Part shown: positions 9,254 through 17,862 of the stretch, in pieces
Layout: each line of letters opens with the position of its first letter
Numbering within the stretch: position 1 is the first letter of the stretch
Source: Prevotellaceae bacterium
GTDB lineage: Bacteria > Bacteroidota > Bacteroidia > Bacteroidales > Paludibacteraceae
Length of the DNA stretch: 64,000 nucleotides
Direction: 5' to 3'
NCBI GenBank assembly: GCA_020636695.1
Contig: JACJXJ010000004.1
Span: 15,054 to 79,053, forward strand
Notes under the pieces: model-generated
Database searches by the model: none
Told to the model about the DNA's origin: nothing
Seen by the model: only the letters and a program-made list of their open reading frames with translations
Made by a program: the position numbers and the translations under genes

Positions 9254-10318
9254 ATGGATTTCGAACGGTTTAAACTTCCCAAATTAGAACAAAAACGACC
9301 TATCATTATTGCTGGGCCATGCAGTGCTGAAACAGAAGAACAAGTATTAACAACGGCTAAAGCATTAGCCAAAAATGGTGTTCAAATTTACCGTGCTGGC
9401 ATTTGGAAACCACGCACAAAACCTGGTGGTTTTGAAGGAGTTGGTAGCGAAGGACTACAATGGTTACGCCGAGTAAAAGAAGAAACAGGTTTGTACACGG
9501 CCACCGAAGTTGCCACAGCCAAACATGCATACGAAGCTCTAAAATATGGTGTTGATGTGTTATGGTTAGGCGCGCGAACCACGGCCAATCCATTTGCCGT
9601 GCAAGAAATTGCCGATGCCTTAAAAGGCGTTGATATTCCTATACTCATCAAAAATCCAGTAAACCCAGATTTAGAACTGTGGATTGGAGCTATTGAGCGT
9701 ATTTACAATGCCGGCTTGCACCAAATAGCCGCCATTCATCGTGGTTTCAGCTCATACGATAAAAAACTTTATCGCAATCAACCACAATGGCATATTCCTA
9801 TAGAACTACATCGCCGATTACCAGAGTTACCACTTTTCTGCGACCCAAGTCACATTGGGGGAAAACGCGAACTTATTGCGCCACTCTCTCAACAAGCGAT
9901 GGATTTACAATTCGACGGTTTAATCATCGAAAGCCACTGTTCGCCCGATAATGCTTGGAGCGACAAAGACCAACAAGTATCGCCCGAAGTGTTAGATGTC
10001 ATCTTACGCAAATTAGTGATTCGTGAAATGAAACAATCTACTGAAGATTTAGTTGATTTGCGTCGTCAGATTGATGATTTAGACAATACATTATTGGAAA
10101 TATTGGCTAAACGCATGCGTGTTTCTCAAGCTATTGGAACCTATAAAAAAGAACACGGCATAGCTGTACTTCAAACGGGACGTTACAACGAGATTCTTGA
10201 AAAACGTATTATGAATGGCGAAAAATTAGGAATGAGCCATGAATTCATGCGCACCATTTTAGAAGCCATTCACGAAGAATCGGTACGCGTTCAAATCGAC
10301 TTAATGAATAACGACTAA
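9254..10318 (+). CDS. Bifunctional DAHP synthase / chorismate mutase
   Basis: 354-residue fusion. Residues 1-255 are a 3-deoxy-7-phosphoheptulonate synthase (first shikimate step) with IIAGPCSAE near 17, GIWKPRTKPGGFEGVG near 50, and a metal-binding CDPSHIGGKR near 197. Residues about 263-350 are an AroQ-type chorismate mutase helix bundle with DLRRQIDDLDNTLLEILAKRM. The fusion lets one protein both feed and drain the chorismate pathway and is common in Bacteroidota. It lies 43 bases after the aminotransferase and 12 bases before tyrA. Confidence 0.95.
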   Translation: MDFERFKLPKLEQKRPIIIAGPCSAETEEQVLTTAKALAKNGVQIYRAGIWKPRTKPGGFEGVGSEGLQWLRRVKEETGLYTATEVATAKHAYEALKYGVDVLWLGARTTANPFAVQEIADALKGVDIPILIKNPVNPDLELWIGAIERIYNAGLHQIAAIHRGFSSYDKKLYRNQPQWHIPIELHRRLPELPLFCDPSHIGGKRELIAPLSQQAMDLQFDGLIIESHCSPDNAWSDKDQQVSPEVLDVILRKLVIREMKQSTEDLVDLRRQIDDLDNTLLEILAKRMRVSQAIGTYKKEHGIAVLQTGRYNEILEKRIMNGEKLGMSHEFMRTILEAIHEESVRVQIDLMNND

Positions 10319-10330
10319 ATTTGACACACC

Positions 10331-11104
10331 ATGAAAATTCTTATTCTCGGAGCAGGTAAAATGGGTACATTTTTGACCGACTGCCTATGCATAAAACACG
10401 AAGTGGCGTTGTTCGACACAAATCCTAGCCGATTACGCTTTGTATTTAACACACAAAGATTCACGCAATTAGAAGAAATAAAAGCGTTTGAACCCGAAAT
10501 TTGCATTAATGCTGTAACACTAAAATACACGATTAGTGCCTTCGAAAGCGTACTTCCTTTTCTTCCGAAAAATTGCATTTTATCAGACATCGCATCAGTT
10601 AAAACGGGACTCCAAGAGTTTTATCAACATACAGGTATGCGTTATGTATCAACACACCCGATGTTTGGACCAACATTCGCCAATCTGTCTGATTTAAGTA
10701 CTCAAAGTGCCATTATCATAGCCGAAAGCGACCATTTAGGCAAAGCATTTTTCAAGGATTTTTACGGTTCATTGCAATTAAATATTTTCGAATACACGTT
10801 CGACGAACACGACGAAACAATTGCCTACTCGCTATCCATTCCATTTGTATCCTCACTCGTTTTTGCCGCCGTCATGAAACATCAGGAAGCCCCTGGAACT
10901 ACCTTTAAAAAGCATTTAAATGTGGCTAGAGGCTTACTATCCGAAGATGATTATTTATTGTCTGAAATTCTTTTCAACCCTCACACCGCCAATCAAATAG
11001 AAGCCATCAAAAGTCAAATGACCGAATTACAAAACATTGTAGAACAAAAGAACTTAGTACGCATGCAACAATTCCTCACCAAAGTCCGCACAAATATTGA
11101 ATAA
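10331..11104 (+). CDS. tyrA: Prephenate dehydrogenase
   Basis: NAD(P)-dependent oxidation of prephenate to 4-hydroxyphenylpyruvate for tyrosine. 257 residues: N-terminal Rossmann fold starting LILGAGKMGTFL, then an all-helical dimerisation domain. The THPMFGPTFANL segment near residue 111 is the family's substrate-binding motif. No ACT domain is present. Last gene of the operon, followed by a strong terminator. Confidence 0.92.
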   Translation: MKILILGAGKMGTFLTDCLCIKHEVALFDTNPSRLRFVFNTQRFTQLEEIKAFEPEICINAVTLKYTISAFESVLPFLPKNCILSDIASVKTGLQEFYQHTGMRYVSTHPMFGPTFANLSDLSTQSAIIIAESDHLGKAFFKDFYGSLQLNIFEYTFDEHDETIAYSLSIPFVSSLVFAAVMKHQEAPGTTFKKHLNVARGLLSEDDYLLSEILFNPHTANQIEAIKSQMTELQNIVEQKNLVRMQQFLTKVRTNIE

Positions 11105-11126
11105 ATAAACACAAGCTATGTGGCAT

Positions 11127-11160
11127 AAAAAAGGTCGTACTACAAAGTACGACCTTTTTT
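11127..11160. terminator. Bidirectional intrinsic terminator
   Basis: AAAAAAGGTCGTAC, loop TACAAA, GTACGACCTTTTTT. The A-tract and T-tract flank an eight-pair GC-containing stem, so it works for tyrA on the plus strand and for the DUF454 gene on the minus strand. Confidence 0.93.
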
Positions 11161-11176
11161 AGTTTTATTGACAATA

Positions 11177-11539
11177 TCAATCTTTTTTAGTTTTAAACGA
11201 TAAAATATGTATTGTTACGGCAGTGGCTATCGCGAGAAGCATAATTCGGAGCCACCAATTATCCAAAACCACAAAAGCTGAGAGTAAAATAGTAATCCAT
11301 AACATCGAAATAGAATAAATCTTAACACGCAAAGGAATAGATTTATGTATCTGAAAATCGGCAATATAAGAACCTAAATATTTATGTCCAAGAAGCCATT
11401 GTTGAGCTTTATGTGAACTTCGATAAAATAAATAAGAGGCTAATAACAAAAACGGCGTAGTAGGCAGTATGGGCAAAAATATACCTAAAACGCCCAACGC
11501 AACACAAAGATAACCAGCACCTAATACAAAATAACGCAT
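11177..11539 (-). CDS. DUF454 (YbaN-like) inner-membrane protein
   Basis: 120 residues with about three to four membrane helices. The N-terminal GCVALGVLGIFLPILPTTPFLLLASYLFYRSS region is the DUF454 signature (LPILPTTPF, then a helix, then a basic RSS/HKA loop and HKYLGSYI). Function is unknown in the family. It follows the nucleoside-recognition gene after 20 bases and ends at a shared terminator. Confidence 0.85.
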   Translation of the reverse strand: MRYFVLGAGYLCVALGVLGIFLPILPTTPFLLLASYLFYRSSHKAQQWLLGHKYLGSYIADFQIHKSIPLRVKIYSISMLWITILLSAFVVLDNWWLRIMLLAIATAVTIHILSFKTKKD

Positions 11540-11559
11540 ATACTTTTATAAAATATAAA

Positions 11560-12492
11560 TCACACAGAAGGGAAAAATCGTCGATAAGCACGCACAAGCC
11601 ACACAAATGCAACGGCCAACAAAAAACGAGGAATGGTAATCCAAAACAGAGGAACGCCCATTGACCAAAAGAGCGATGTATCCTCCAAAAGTGAATGATT
11701 GATGGCGATATGATAATTTAGCAAATTCACATCCTGACGTGGCATATCGTGTTCTTCTAACTCTTCAAGCAATACCGCCGAGCCGTAAGTCAATCCAACT
11801 GTTTGAGCCACAAACCACAAAAAAGAACTGTCACGGGACAATCCCATGAGTTTCATAAAAGGCGCAAACAGACGTGCAATAACGTCCAAAATCTTGAATT
11901 CTTTTAAAACGGCTTGTAAAAACATCAACCCGGAAACAATAGCACTCATTTTAAGCACTAAGAAAAACGCCATGCGACACCAAGCCCATAACATATCCCC
12001 CATAGACTCGTAAACAATAGTCGTCTGAACATTACCCACCATATCGCCCATTTGAGCAGGCAATAACCAATTCAGCAACAATGCCGATACAATGCTCATC
12101 AATAAACGCAGTGGGAAAATAATCCATGGAGAAGAACCTGTTTTACGCTGAACCGCCGTTTCCACAATCATATTGTGTGAAATCAAACACATCAACGCTA
12201 AAATAGTCATTTCTCTGACGCCCAATGGCAAAGTAGCAATAATAGCAATAGGAGCGTATAAAGCCAAAAAGATACTAGAAATAAAAACAATGGCAGCTTC
12301 ACCAGGAAGACCCAAATAAGCAAAAAAAGGAGAAAGAATAAGCGACAACCAATCAATAACACCAAAAAACTGCAAAAAACTCACAAAAAGCGAAATTGGA
12401 AGAATTATTTTCAGCAACCAAATCACTGTTTTGGACGCTTTTGTAAGTGCCAATTTGAAACAAAGCAGAAGTCGTTTCGATAGATTTGACAT
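11560..12492 (-). CDS. Nucleoside-recognition (Gate) domain membrane protein
   Basis: 310 residues with about eight membrane helices in two Gate-domain halves; GLPGEAAIVFISSIFLALYAPIA near residue 62 and LTYGSAVLLEE near 228 are the recognisable parts. Relatives are annotated as nucleoside recognition or spore maturation SpmA/B-like proteins, but the transported or bound molecule is not known. The upstream region contains an unusual RNA element (12550-12625) transcribed toward this gene, which may be its leader. Confidence 0.82.
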   Translation of the reverse strand: MSNLSKRLLLCFKLALTKASKTVIWLLKIILPISLFVSFLQFFGVIDWLSLILSPFFAYLGLPGEAAIVFISSIFLALYAPIAIIATLPLGVREMTILALMCLISHNMIVETAVQRKTGSSPWIIFPLRLLMSIVSALLLNWLLPAQMGDMVGNVQTTIVYESMGDMLWAWCRMAFFLVLKMSAIVSGLMFLQAVLKEFKILDVIARLFAPFMKLMGLSRDSSFLWFVAQTVGLTYGSAVLLEELEEHDMPRQDVNLLNYHIAINHSLLEDTSLFWSMGVPLFWITIPRFLLAVAFVWLVRAYRRFFPSV

Positions 12493-12549
12493 AAATAGTG
12501 GATTGTTTTTTATACAATAAAAGGCTGATTTTCAGCGAAAAGCAACCCT

Positions 12550-12625
12550 TATAAAACAAGAAAGGGTTGTCGTCCCGACAACCTCAATCTTTTCTTAACC
12601 TTAAATCTAATACCATGAAAAACAC
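12550..12625 (-). ncRNA. Structured RNA element, copy 1 (leader or small RNA)
   Basis: Transcribed on the minus strand from its own promoter. The first 44 transcribed bases (12582-12625) are identical to copy 2, then comes a hairpin GGTTGTCG-GGA-CGACAACC (12565-12583), then 17 bases (12550-12566) again identical to copy 2 and pyrimidine-rich. An AAGAAAAG stretch before the hairpin can pair with CTTTCTT after it, making a longer interrupted stem. It ends about 60 bases before the nucleoside-recognition gene, so it is either that gene's 5' leader or a separate small RNA. I believe a similar element recurs in Bacteroidales genomes, but could not check. Confidence 0.6.
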
Positions 12626-12629
12626 GTAA

Positions 12630-12660
12630 CAAAGGTAATGCATTATTTTGTGTTGTGCAA
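12630..12660 (-). promoter_or_regulatory. Promoter of RNA element copy 1
   Basis: On the minus strand: TTG (12660-12658), 20 bases, TACCTTTG (12637-12630). Exact Bacteroides promoter layout. Predicted start of transcription is near 12623, at the beginning of the block shared with copy 2. Confidence 0.8.
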
Positions 12661-12993
12661 CATATTTTTTACAAAAAATAACATATTTAACCTTTTTTAT
12701 TAGTAAATAAAAGTTATTAAGTCATCAAAATATTATTAACTAATTTATAATCTGCAAGTTAAAATAATACACCACATCAAAGCAATTAAGACAACAGACA
12801 AATTATAAAAAATGCTATTTTTGAGAATTTTGAGAATTTTCGCCAAGCCAAAAACACCATAAAAATCCAAACTTTATCTATTTAAAGCACCAAAATACTA
12901 CATTCTAGGAGTTTAAAAAACCTAAAAAAGCTCAAATAAATAGGCATAAAAAAAAGTACATAAACAACTAACAAAAAGCCATTTACATACCCC
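12661..12993. other. AT-rich intergenic spacer between the two RNA elements
   Basis: About 330 bases of very AT-rich sequence. No open frame with coding character, no tRNA and no convincing hairpin is seen. It holds only the region downstream of copy 2, so any read-through transcript from copy 2 would cross it. Confidence 0.6.
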
Positions 12994-13069
12994 TATAAAA
13001 CAAGAAAGGGCTGTCATCACGACACCCTCAATCTTTTCTTAACCTTAAATCTAATACCATGAAAAACAC
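12994..13069 (-). ncRNA. Structured RNA element, copy 2
   Basis: Same architecture and same length as copy 1: an identical 44-base 5' block (13026-13069), a hairpin (13008-13027) and an identical 17-base 3' block (12994-13010). The hairpin differs from copy 1 at four positions but still folds: GGGTGTC against GACAGCCC with one bulge. Conservation of the flanks with structure-preserving change in the stem argues for a functional RNA. No gene follows closely on the minus strand (next start at 12492), so this copy is more likely a stand-alone RNA. Confidence 0.6.
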
Positions 13070-13073
13070 ATTG

Positions 13074-13104
13074 CAAAGATAAATGCTTTTTTTATGCTAT
13101 ACAA
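13074..13104 (-). promoter_or_regulatory. Promoter of RNA element copy 2
   Basis: On the minus strand: TTG (13104-13102), 20 bases, TATCTTTG (13081-13074). Same spacing and same distance to the shared RNA block as in copy 1. Confidence 0.8.
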
Positions 13105-13144
13105 CATATTATTCAAGAAAATTTAAAGTTTAACATTTTTTATA

Positions 13145-13582
13145 TTATCGGACCCAAAATTGGGTACGTCCTAATAAGCCATGCTTATCTAAAGAACCAC
13201 GTACTTTCAATTTGCCAGTAGCGGCATCGAGCTCAATTGACGCATGATAAGTCTTACCATTACCTGGGTCGAGAATAGTGCCATTCACAAAACTACCATT
13301 TTCATACTTCATATCACGAACAATGATGAGACCTTCCATGGGTTTGTTTTTATCAGCACCTTGGCACTCTACGCACAAACGAGGTTTACCATCGATTGAA
13401 CGTTGGAATAACTGTTCGATTTTACCATAATACAACCCGTTGGTCGCTTTAAAAATACGTACAATTGACTTCTCTTTTCCTGTTTTATCATCAACAGTTC
13501 TCCATTCACCAAGCATATTTTTTTGTGCTTGAACTGCGAATGTCACACAAATAGCCGCTGTAAAAATTAAAATTAGTTTCAT
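13145..13582 (-). CDS. DUF2147 family exported protein
   Basis: 145 residues with a signal peptide (about 1-19, ending VQAQ) and the DUF2147 core: GEWRTVDDKTGKEKSIVRI, a YGKIEQLF segment, two cysteines in LCVECQGADK, LIIVRDMKY and a C-terminal GRTQFWVR. Expected to be periplasmic with a small beta fold; function unknown. A TATCTTTG box at 13626-13633 (minus) is a likely -7 element. Complete and unbroken. Confidence 0.88.
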   Translation of the reverse strand: MKLILIFTAAICVTFAVQAQKNMLGEWRTVDDKTGKEKSIVRIFKATNGLYYGKIEQLFQRSIDGKPRLCVECQGADKNKPMEGLIIVRDMKYENGSFVNGTILDPGNGKTYHASIELDAATGKLKVRGSLDKHGLLGRTQFWVR

Positions 13583-13645
13583 AAATTCATTTTGTTTTGG
13601 TTAATTAATAGGGACATTATGGGGACAAAGATAGAAAAATACTGG

Positions 13646-14821
13646 TTATTCTACATACAATACCAAACCTTTTAGATATTCACCTTCTGGATGATAGATA
13701 TTTACAGGATGGTCGGCAGGTTGAGTTAATTGGTGCAAAATGCGAACTTTACGTTTGCTTTGTGCGGCAGCACTAAATACCGCCAAGCGAAATTGCTCTT
13801 TAGTCACTACTTGAGAGCACGAAAAGGTAAACAGAATACCTCCTGGTTTAATCTGTTCAAAGGCTTTAGCGTTCAGTTTTTGGTAACCCCTCAAAGCGTT
13901 TCGTAGAGAATCTTTATGTTTGGCAAAAGCAGGAGGATCAAGAATAATTAAATCATACTGACCATCAATATCATCTAAAAATTTAAAGGCATCCACCGTA
14001 AATGATTGATGTCGAGAATCATCCTCGAAATTGAGCGCAATATTTTTATTGGTTAATTCGATGGCTTTGGCAGAGCTATCCACAGAATGCACCGAATGTG
14101 CATTACCACGCATGGCATAAAATGAAAAACCACCCGTGTAACAAAACATATTTAGAACATCACGACCATGGGCATATTTTTCAAGTAATGCGCGGTTTTC
14201 ACGTTGGTCAATAAAAAAGCCTGTTTTTTGTCCTTTCAGCCAATCAGCATGAAACTTCAAACCATTTTCTATGGGAATACATTTACTTTCTTGACCAATT
14301 AAATAGGTATCTTCGGCTACTACTGGTGCTTTAAACGGCAAAGTGCCTTCAGATTTATAATACACATTTTCGACGCCGTTAATTTCTGCAACCAAAATTT
14401 CCGCAATCTGTTCGCGAACCATGTGCATACCCACAGAATGTGCTTGTATAACAGCGGTATCACCATATACGTCGACAACCAAACCTGGTAAATGGTCGCC
14501 TTCTCCATGCACTAAACGATAAGTGGTATTATTTTCTACATCTGCCACACGAATATCACGTCGCATTTGGTAAGCTTTACGAATGGCATTTTGATAGAAA
14601 GTACGATCGATAGCTTCATCACAAAACGACAAAACACGCACCATAATACTCCCAATTTGGTAGTGTCCCATGGCTAAGAAATTGCCTTGTGAATCGACTA
14701 CACGTACTACATCACCCTCTTCTGGTTTACCTTTAATTTGAGCTATGGCACCAGAAAAAATCCAAGGATGAAAACGAAATAAACTTTCCTCTTTATGAGG
14801 TTTTAAATAGACAACAACCAT
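13646..14821 (-). CDS. Class I SAM-dependent rRNA (cytosine-C5) methyltransferase, RlmI-like
   Basis: 391 residues: N-terminal PUA domain (about 1-75, FRFHPWIFSGAI), a linking domain, then the Rossmann methyltransferase with NMFCYTGGFSFYA (SAM binding, near 226), DLIILDPPAFAKHK near 283 and FTFSCSQVV near 342 carrying the catalytic cysteine. E. coli RlmI modifies 23S rRNA C1962; the same target is likely but not shown. Last gene of the zupT-DUF5063-exonuclease operon on the minus strand. Confidence 0.88.
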   Translation of the reverse strand: MVVVYLKPHKEESLFRFHPWIFSGAIAQIKGKPEEGDVVRVVDSQGNFLAMGHYQIGSIMVRVLSFCDEAIDRTFYQNAIRKAYQMRRDIRVADVENNTTYRLVHGEGDHLPGLVVDVYGDTAVIQAHSVGMHMVREQIAEILVAEINGVENVYYKSEGTLPFKAPVVAEDTYLIGQESKCIPIENGLKFHADWLKGQKTGFFIDQRENRALLEKYAHGRDVLNMFCYTGGFSFYAMRGNAHSVHSVDSSAKAIELTNKNIALNFEDDSRHQSFTVDAFKFLDDIDGQYDLIILDPPAFAKHKDSLRNALRGYQKLNAKAFEQIKPGGILFTFSCSQVVTKEQFRLAVFSAAAQSKRKVRILHQLTQPADHPVNIYHPEGEYLKGLVLYVE

Positions 14822-14848
14822 AAATAGTGGAAATATATGAATGAAAAA

Positions 14849-15445
14849 TTACAAGGCAATAGCTTGTTTCTGTAACTCTAAATAAATCTCTCGGCAGGCA
14901 AATGCATCAATAGCAGCATACGCTTGCTGTTGAGGCGACAAAATAGGCGCTTCCCAATTGGAAAGTTGTTGACTTTTTGATATTTTTTTTGCAAATACGA
15001 TAGCGTAAATTTTTTGCAAGCTTTTTTCTTCTATACCAAATGCTTCAACATACTTTTGTAATTCTATAAAATTTTTAGGATGTACACGCATCCATTTATT
15101 GAGCGACATAAAATCATCGCGAACGGACAAACCAATTTTTTTAACCTCCGAGCTTTCCAATAATTGTTTTAAACCTTCATGCTGACCAATAAGCTGTAAA
15201 CGAAAGAGATAACAAGTATCAGCAGTTGCTAGTTGAAGTAATGAAATTGTATAACGCACATTTTTTGTAAAACTAGGTCGCGTCTCGGTATCAAAACCAA
15301 TCACAGCTGCCTGCATCAATTGAGATACCGCATAATCAGCCTCTTGAGATGTTTTAACAACTACTATATTCCCTGAATTTTGAAGAATTGGTAACTCTGC
15401 AATCTGCGTTTTTGTAATATGTGTAGAATAATTTATCACAATCAA
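14849..15445 (-). CDS. 3'-5' exonuclease domain protein (DEDDy, RNase D-like)
   Basis: 198 residues making up one DnaQ-like exonuclease domain. Acidic motifs: GFDTETRPSF near residue 49 (motif I, D and E), KIGLSVRDDFMSL near 102 (motif II), and YAAIDAFACREIY near 176 (motif III, tyrosine type). No HRDC domain follows, so it is shorter than RNase D. Its start overlaps the DUF5063 stop by 4 bases (ATGA). Confidence 0.88.
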   Translation of the reverse strand: MIVINYSTHITKTQIAELPILQNSGNIVVVKTSQEADYAVSQLMQAAVIGFDTETRPSFTKNVRYTISLLQLATADTCYLFRLQLIGQHEGLKQLLESSEVKKIGLSVRDDFMSLNKWMRVHPKNFIELQKYVEAFGIEEKSLQKIYAIVFAKKISKSQQLSNWEAPILSPQQQAYAAIDAFACREIYLELQKQAIAL

Positions 15446-15963
15446 TGATTATCATCAGATTCTGGGACAACAGAGACGACATGTAGTGCTCTTAATGCAC
15501 CCAATAAGCGTGCGCCCCAATAATTTTTAAAATCGTTGATACAAACGAATAAAGCATCATTCATAACCTGTTCGTCACCCACTTGGCAACAACTTGCATA
15601 ATCTTTCAACGCTTGATAAACATCCGCCAAATCTTCAGAGATAGTGGCTGCCAAAGTCGTGTCACTAAATGCCATATTCGTATCAAATGAATCCAAATAA
15701 TCATCCGAATCACCAAGCAAATCAGCTAGCTGAGCACGCAACTGGGCATATTCCACTTCGGTAACAAAACGTTCTGGTTCGTCGTCCGACACATCATCAG
15801 AGACCTGAACCATAGAAGTTTTGAGGTATAATAAAGGTAACAATTTTGTTATTTTGCCAACAAAATCGCTCTTTTCGAGCTCACCTGCATGTTCCAAAAA
15901 TTTACACGTTTCAACCGCAACGGTTAGAAATTCAAGTTTATCTTTTGTATAAAATGTCGACAT
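15442..15963 (-). CDS. DUF5063 domain protein
   Basis: 173 residues, soluble, acidic and helical, no signal peptide or membrane segment. The FLTVAVETCKFLE opening, KLLPLLYLK, a central DDYLDSFDTNMAFSDTT and a C-terminal YWGARLLGALRAL are the conserved parts. Function is unknown. The gene is regularly found beside this exonuclease in Bacteroidales, and here the two are translationally coupled. Confidence 0.85.
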   Translation of the reverse strand: MSTFYTKDKLEFLTVAVETCKFLEHAGELEKSDFVGKITKLLPLLYLKTSMVQVSDDVSDDEPERFVTEVEYAQLRAQLADLLGDSDDYLDSFDTNMAFSDTTLAATISEDLADVYQALKDYASCCQVGDEQVMNDALFVCINDFKNYWGARLLGALRALHVVSVVPESDDNH

Positions 15964-15975
15964 TATCGTAATTTA

Positions 15976-16836
15976 TTACTTTAACAAAACAAGGCTTAGT
16001 GCCATAAATATCATACCTGCTACCACACCCATAATTGCGTAATGGTGTTTACCATACCGCTCGGCAGTTGGCAACAATTCGTCAAGCGAAATATAAACCA
16101 TAATCCCAGCCGTCAATGCCATTAAAGCACCTTCAACGGTTGGCGACCAAAATGGGAGTAACACAAAATAGCCAATCACAGCGCCAACAGGCTCTGATAA
16201 ACCAGACAAAAACGACAACCAAAAGGCCTTTCGTTTCTTTCCTGTAGCTTGATAAATAGGAACCGATACCGCAATACCTTCAGGAATATTATGCAAAGCA
16301 ATAGCAATCACAATAGGGAAAGCAAATTCGAGACCTTGCAAAGCCACGGTAAAGGTAGCCAATCCTTCTGGAAAATTGTGAATAGCGATAGAGATAGCCA
16401 CTAAAGCGCCAATACGATGTAATTTCGCAGCATCATTAGAGGAGGTATGACCACGACCCTTTCTGTATTGAGTCATCTTTTTCCACAGAGGTTTTTTGTC
16501 CATATCTTCCACCAAAACAGCTTCATGAGGATTCTCTTGTTCTGGAATTAAAAAATCAATAATGGCAATTAAGAACATTCCTCCAAAAAATGCTATAAAA
16601 GTTCCAAGCAAGGCATTACCATCCCACGATTGGGCAAAAGCAGTTTCCGCTGTTGGGAGAATATCAACAAACGACACAAAAAGCATCACACCAGCCGAAA
16701 AGCCGAGTGATACCGTCAAAAAAGTTTGATTCGTTTTTTTTGCAAAAAAAGCAATCAAACTTCCAATTCCTGTAGATAAACCTGCTATAAGCGTTAAACC
16801 AAACGCAATTAAAATAGTCTGAGTATCTATATTCAT
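15976..16836 (-). CDS. zupT: ZIP-family metal transporter ZupT
   Basis: Inner-membrane uptake of zinc and other divalent cations. 286 residues, eight helices, with the metal-site motifs AISIAIHNFPEGLATF (helix IV, near 151) and IAIALHNIPEGIAVSVPIY (helix V, near 177) intact, and a cytoplasmic loop between helices III and IV. First gene of the operon; a TATCTTTG box at 16856-16863 (minus) is its likely -7 element. Confidence 0.93.
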   Translation of the reverse strand: MNIDTQTILIAFGLTLIAGLSTGIGSLIAFFAKKTNQTFLTVSLGFSAGVMLFVSFVDILPTAETAFAQSWDGNALLGTFIAFFGGMFLIAIIDFLIPEQENPHEAVLVEDMDKKPLWKKMTQYRKGRGHTSSNDAAKLHRIGALVAISIAIHNFPEGLATFTVALQGLEFAFPIVIAIALHNIPEGIAVSVPIYQATGKKRKAFWLSFLSGLSEPVGAVIGYFVLLPFWSPTVEGALMALTAGIMVYISLDELLPTAERYGKHHYAIMGVVAGMIFMALSLVLLK

Positions 16837-16952
16837 ATAATAATTGTAATTTTTGCAAAGATAACGCCTTTTATTCTAAAAAAGATATTTCTAATGATAA
16901 AAATGCGTATTTTTGCACATGGTTGCTCAGCCAAAATAGCCATACAGTGCCC

Positions 16953-17505
16953 ATGAAAGAAGCGGAAATTGAACATTGGACTCAGATACTACTCACTAGT
17001 ACGAATAAGCAAACCGCTTTTTCGGCAATTGTGCGTCTAACACAGGAATCCTTATACTGGCATATCCGAAAAATGTTACTATCACACGAAGATACAAACG
17101 ATCGTATTACAAAACACCTTTTTAAAGGCTTGGCATGGGCTTCAAAACTTCAGAGGCGACAGTAAAATCACCACATGGCTCTATCGTATTGCAACCAATG
17201 AGACGCTTACATTTCTAAGCCAACAACGCATGCAGAATATCACATCATCGTTGGATTTAGAAGAAACTTTACTCAGTAAGTTAGAGAGTGACACCTACTT
17301 TTCGGGGGATGAAACACAAAAAAAATTGCAAAAAGCAATACTCACATTACCAGAGAAACAGCGATTGGTATTTCAGATGAAATACTTCGACGACATGAAA
17401 TATGAAGACATGGAAGCTATTCTAGGCACTTCCACTGGGGCGTTAAAAGCATCCTACCATCATGCAGTAAAGAAAATAGAACAATTTTTATTAAACGAAG
17501 ATTAA
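16953..17505 (+). CDS. ECF-type sigma factor, split by one extra base
   Basis: RNA polymerase sigma-70 family, extracytoplasmic type. Region 2 reads through ESLYWHIRKMLLSHEDTND and continues in the next frame as VLQNTFLKAWHGLQNFRG, then KITTWLYRIATNETLTFL; region 4 is LPEKQRLVFQMKYFDDMKYEDMEAILGTS. The frames join if one C near 17103 is removed (GATCGTA to GATGTA), giving about 184 residues. The start is taken at ATG 16953; a TATTTTTG box at 16908-16915 lies upstream. Next to it are an anti-sigma-like and a Spy-like gene. The break is most likely a consensus error. Confidence 0.85.
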
Positions 17506-17540
17506 ACATTTTAAACTTTTAGAGGTCTAAATAATTAGTT

Positions 17541-17858
17541 ATGAAAAAAGAAAATACACCATTAAGTTTAAAAACTATTCCAAAGGAAAAACCTTTTACG
17601 GTTCCCGATGGTTATTTTGAGCAGTTTGCCCTCAATATAGACCAACAAATTGCGCCCAAGCATATTGTACGTCCATTACGACGTTGGATGTATGCAGCTG
17701 CCATGTTTGCAGGAATTATTGCCATTGGTGTTATGAGTTACCTATTATACAAAGATAATACAGATTCAGAACCGCTTATGGCAGAGGATTATTATGAAAA
17801 TTTAATTAATGCTGGTGTTAGCGAGGATTTATTGGTAGAATACATCTTGAACGAATAA
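17541..17858 (+). CDS. Single-pass membrane protein, putative anti-sigma factor
   Basis: 105 residues: a cytoplasmic part with the FTVPDGYFEQF motif near residue 19 that is common in proteins encoded just after Bacteroidota ECF sigma genes, one membrane helix (about 52-70), and a short outer tail with a repeated acidic ending. It lies 35 bases after the sigma factor. No zinc-finger anti-sigma motif is seen, so the anti-sigma role is inferred from position and topology. Confidence 0.7.
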   Translation: MKKENTPLSLKTIPKEKPFTVPDGYFEQFALNIDQQIAPKHIVRPLRRWMYAAAMFAGIIAIGVMSYLLYKDNTDSEPLMAEDYYENLINAGVSEDLLVEYILNE

Positions 17859-17862
17859 TTTT

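Noticed and set aside
12612..13085. Tiny plus-strand ORFs beginning ATGAAAAACAC in both repeat copies
   Set aside because: They code for only four and seven residues and lie on the strand opposite to both promoters, so they look like chance ATGs in the complement of the RNA element.
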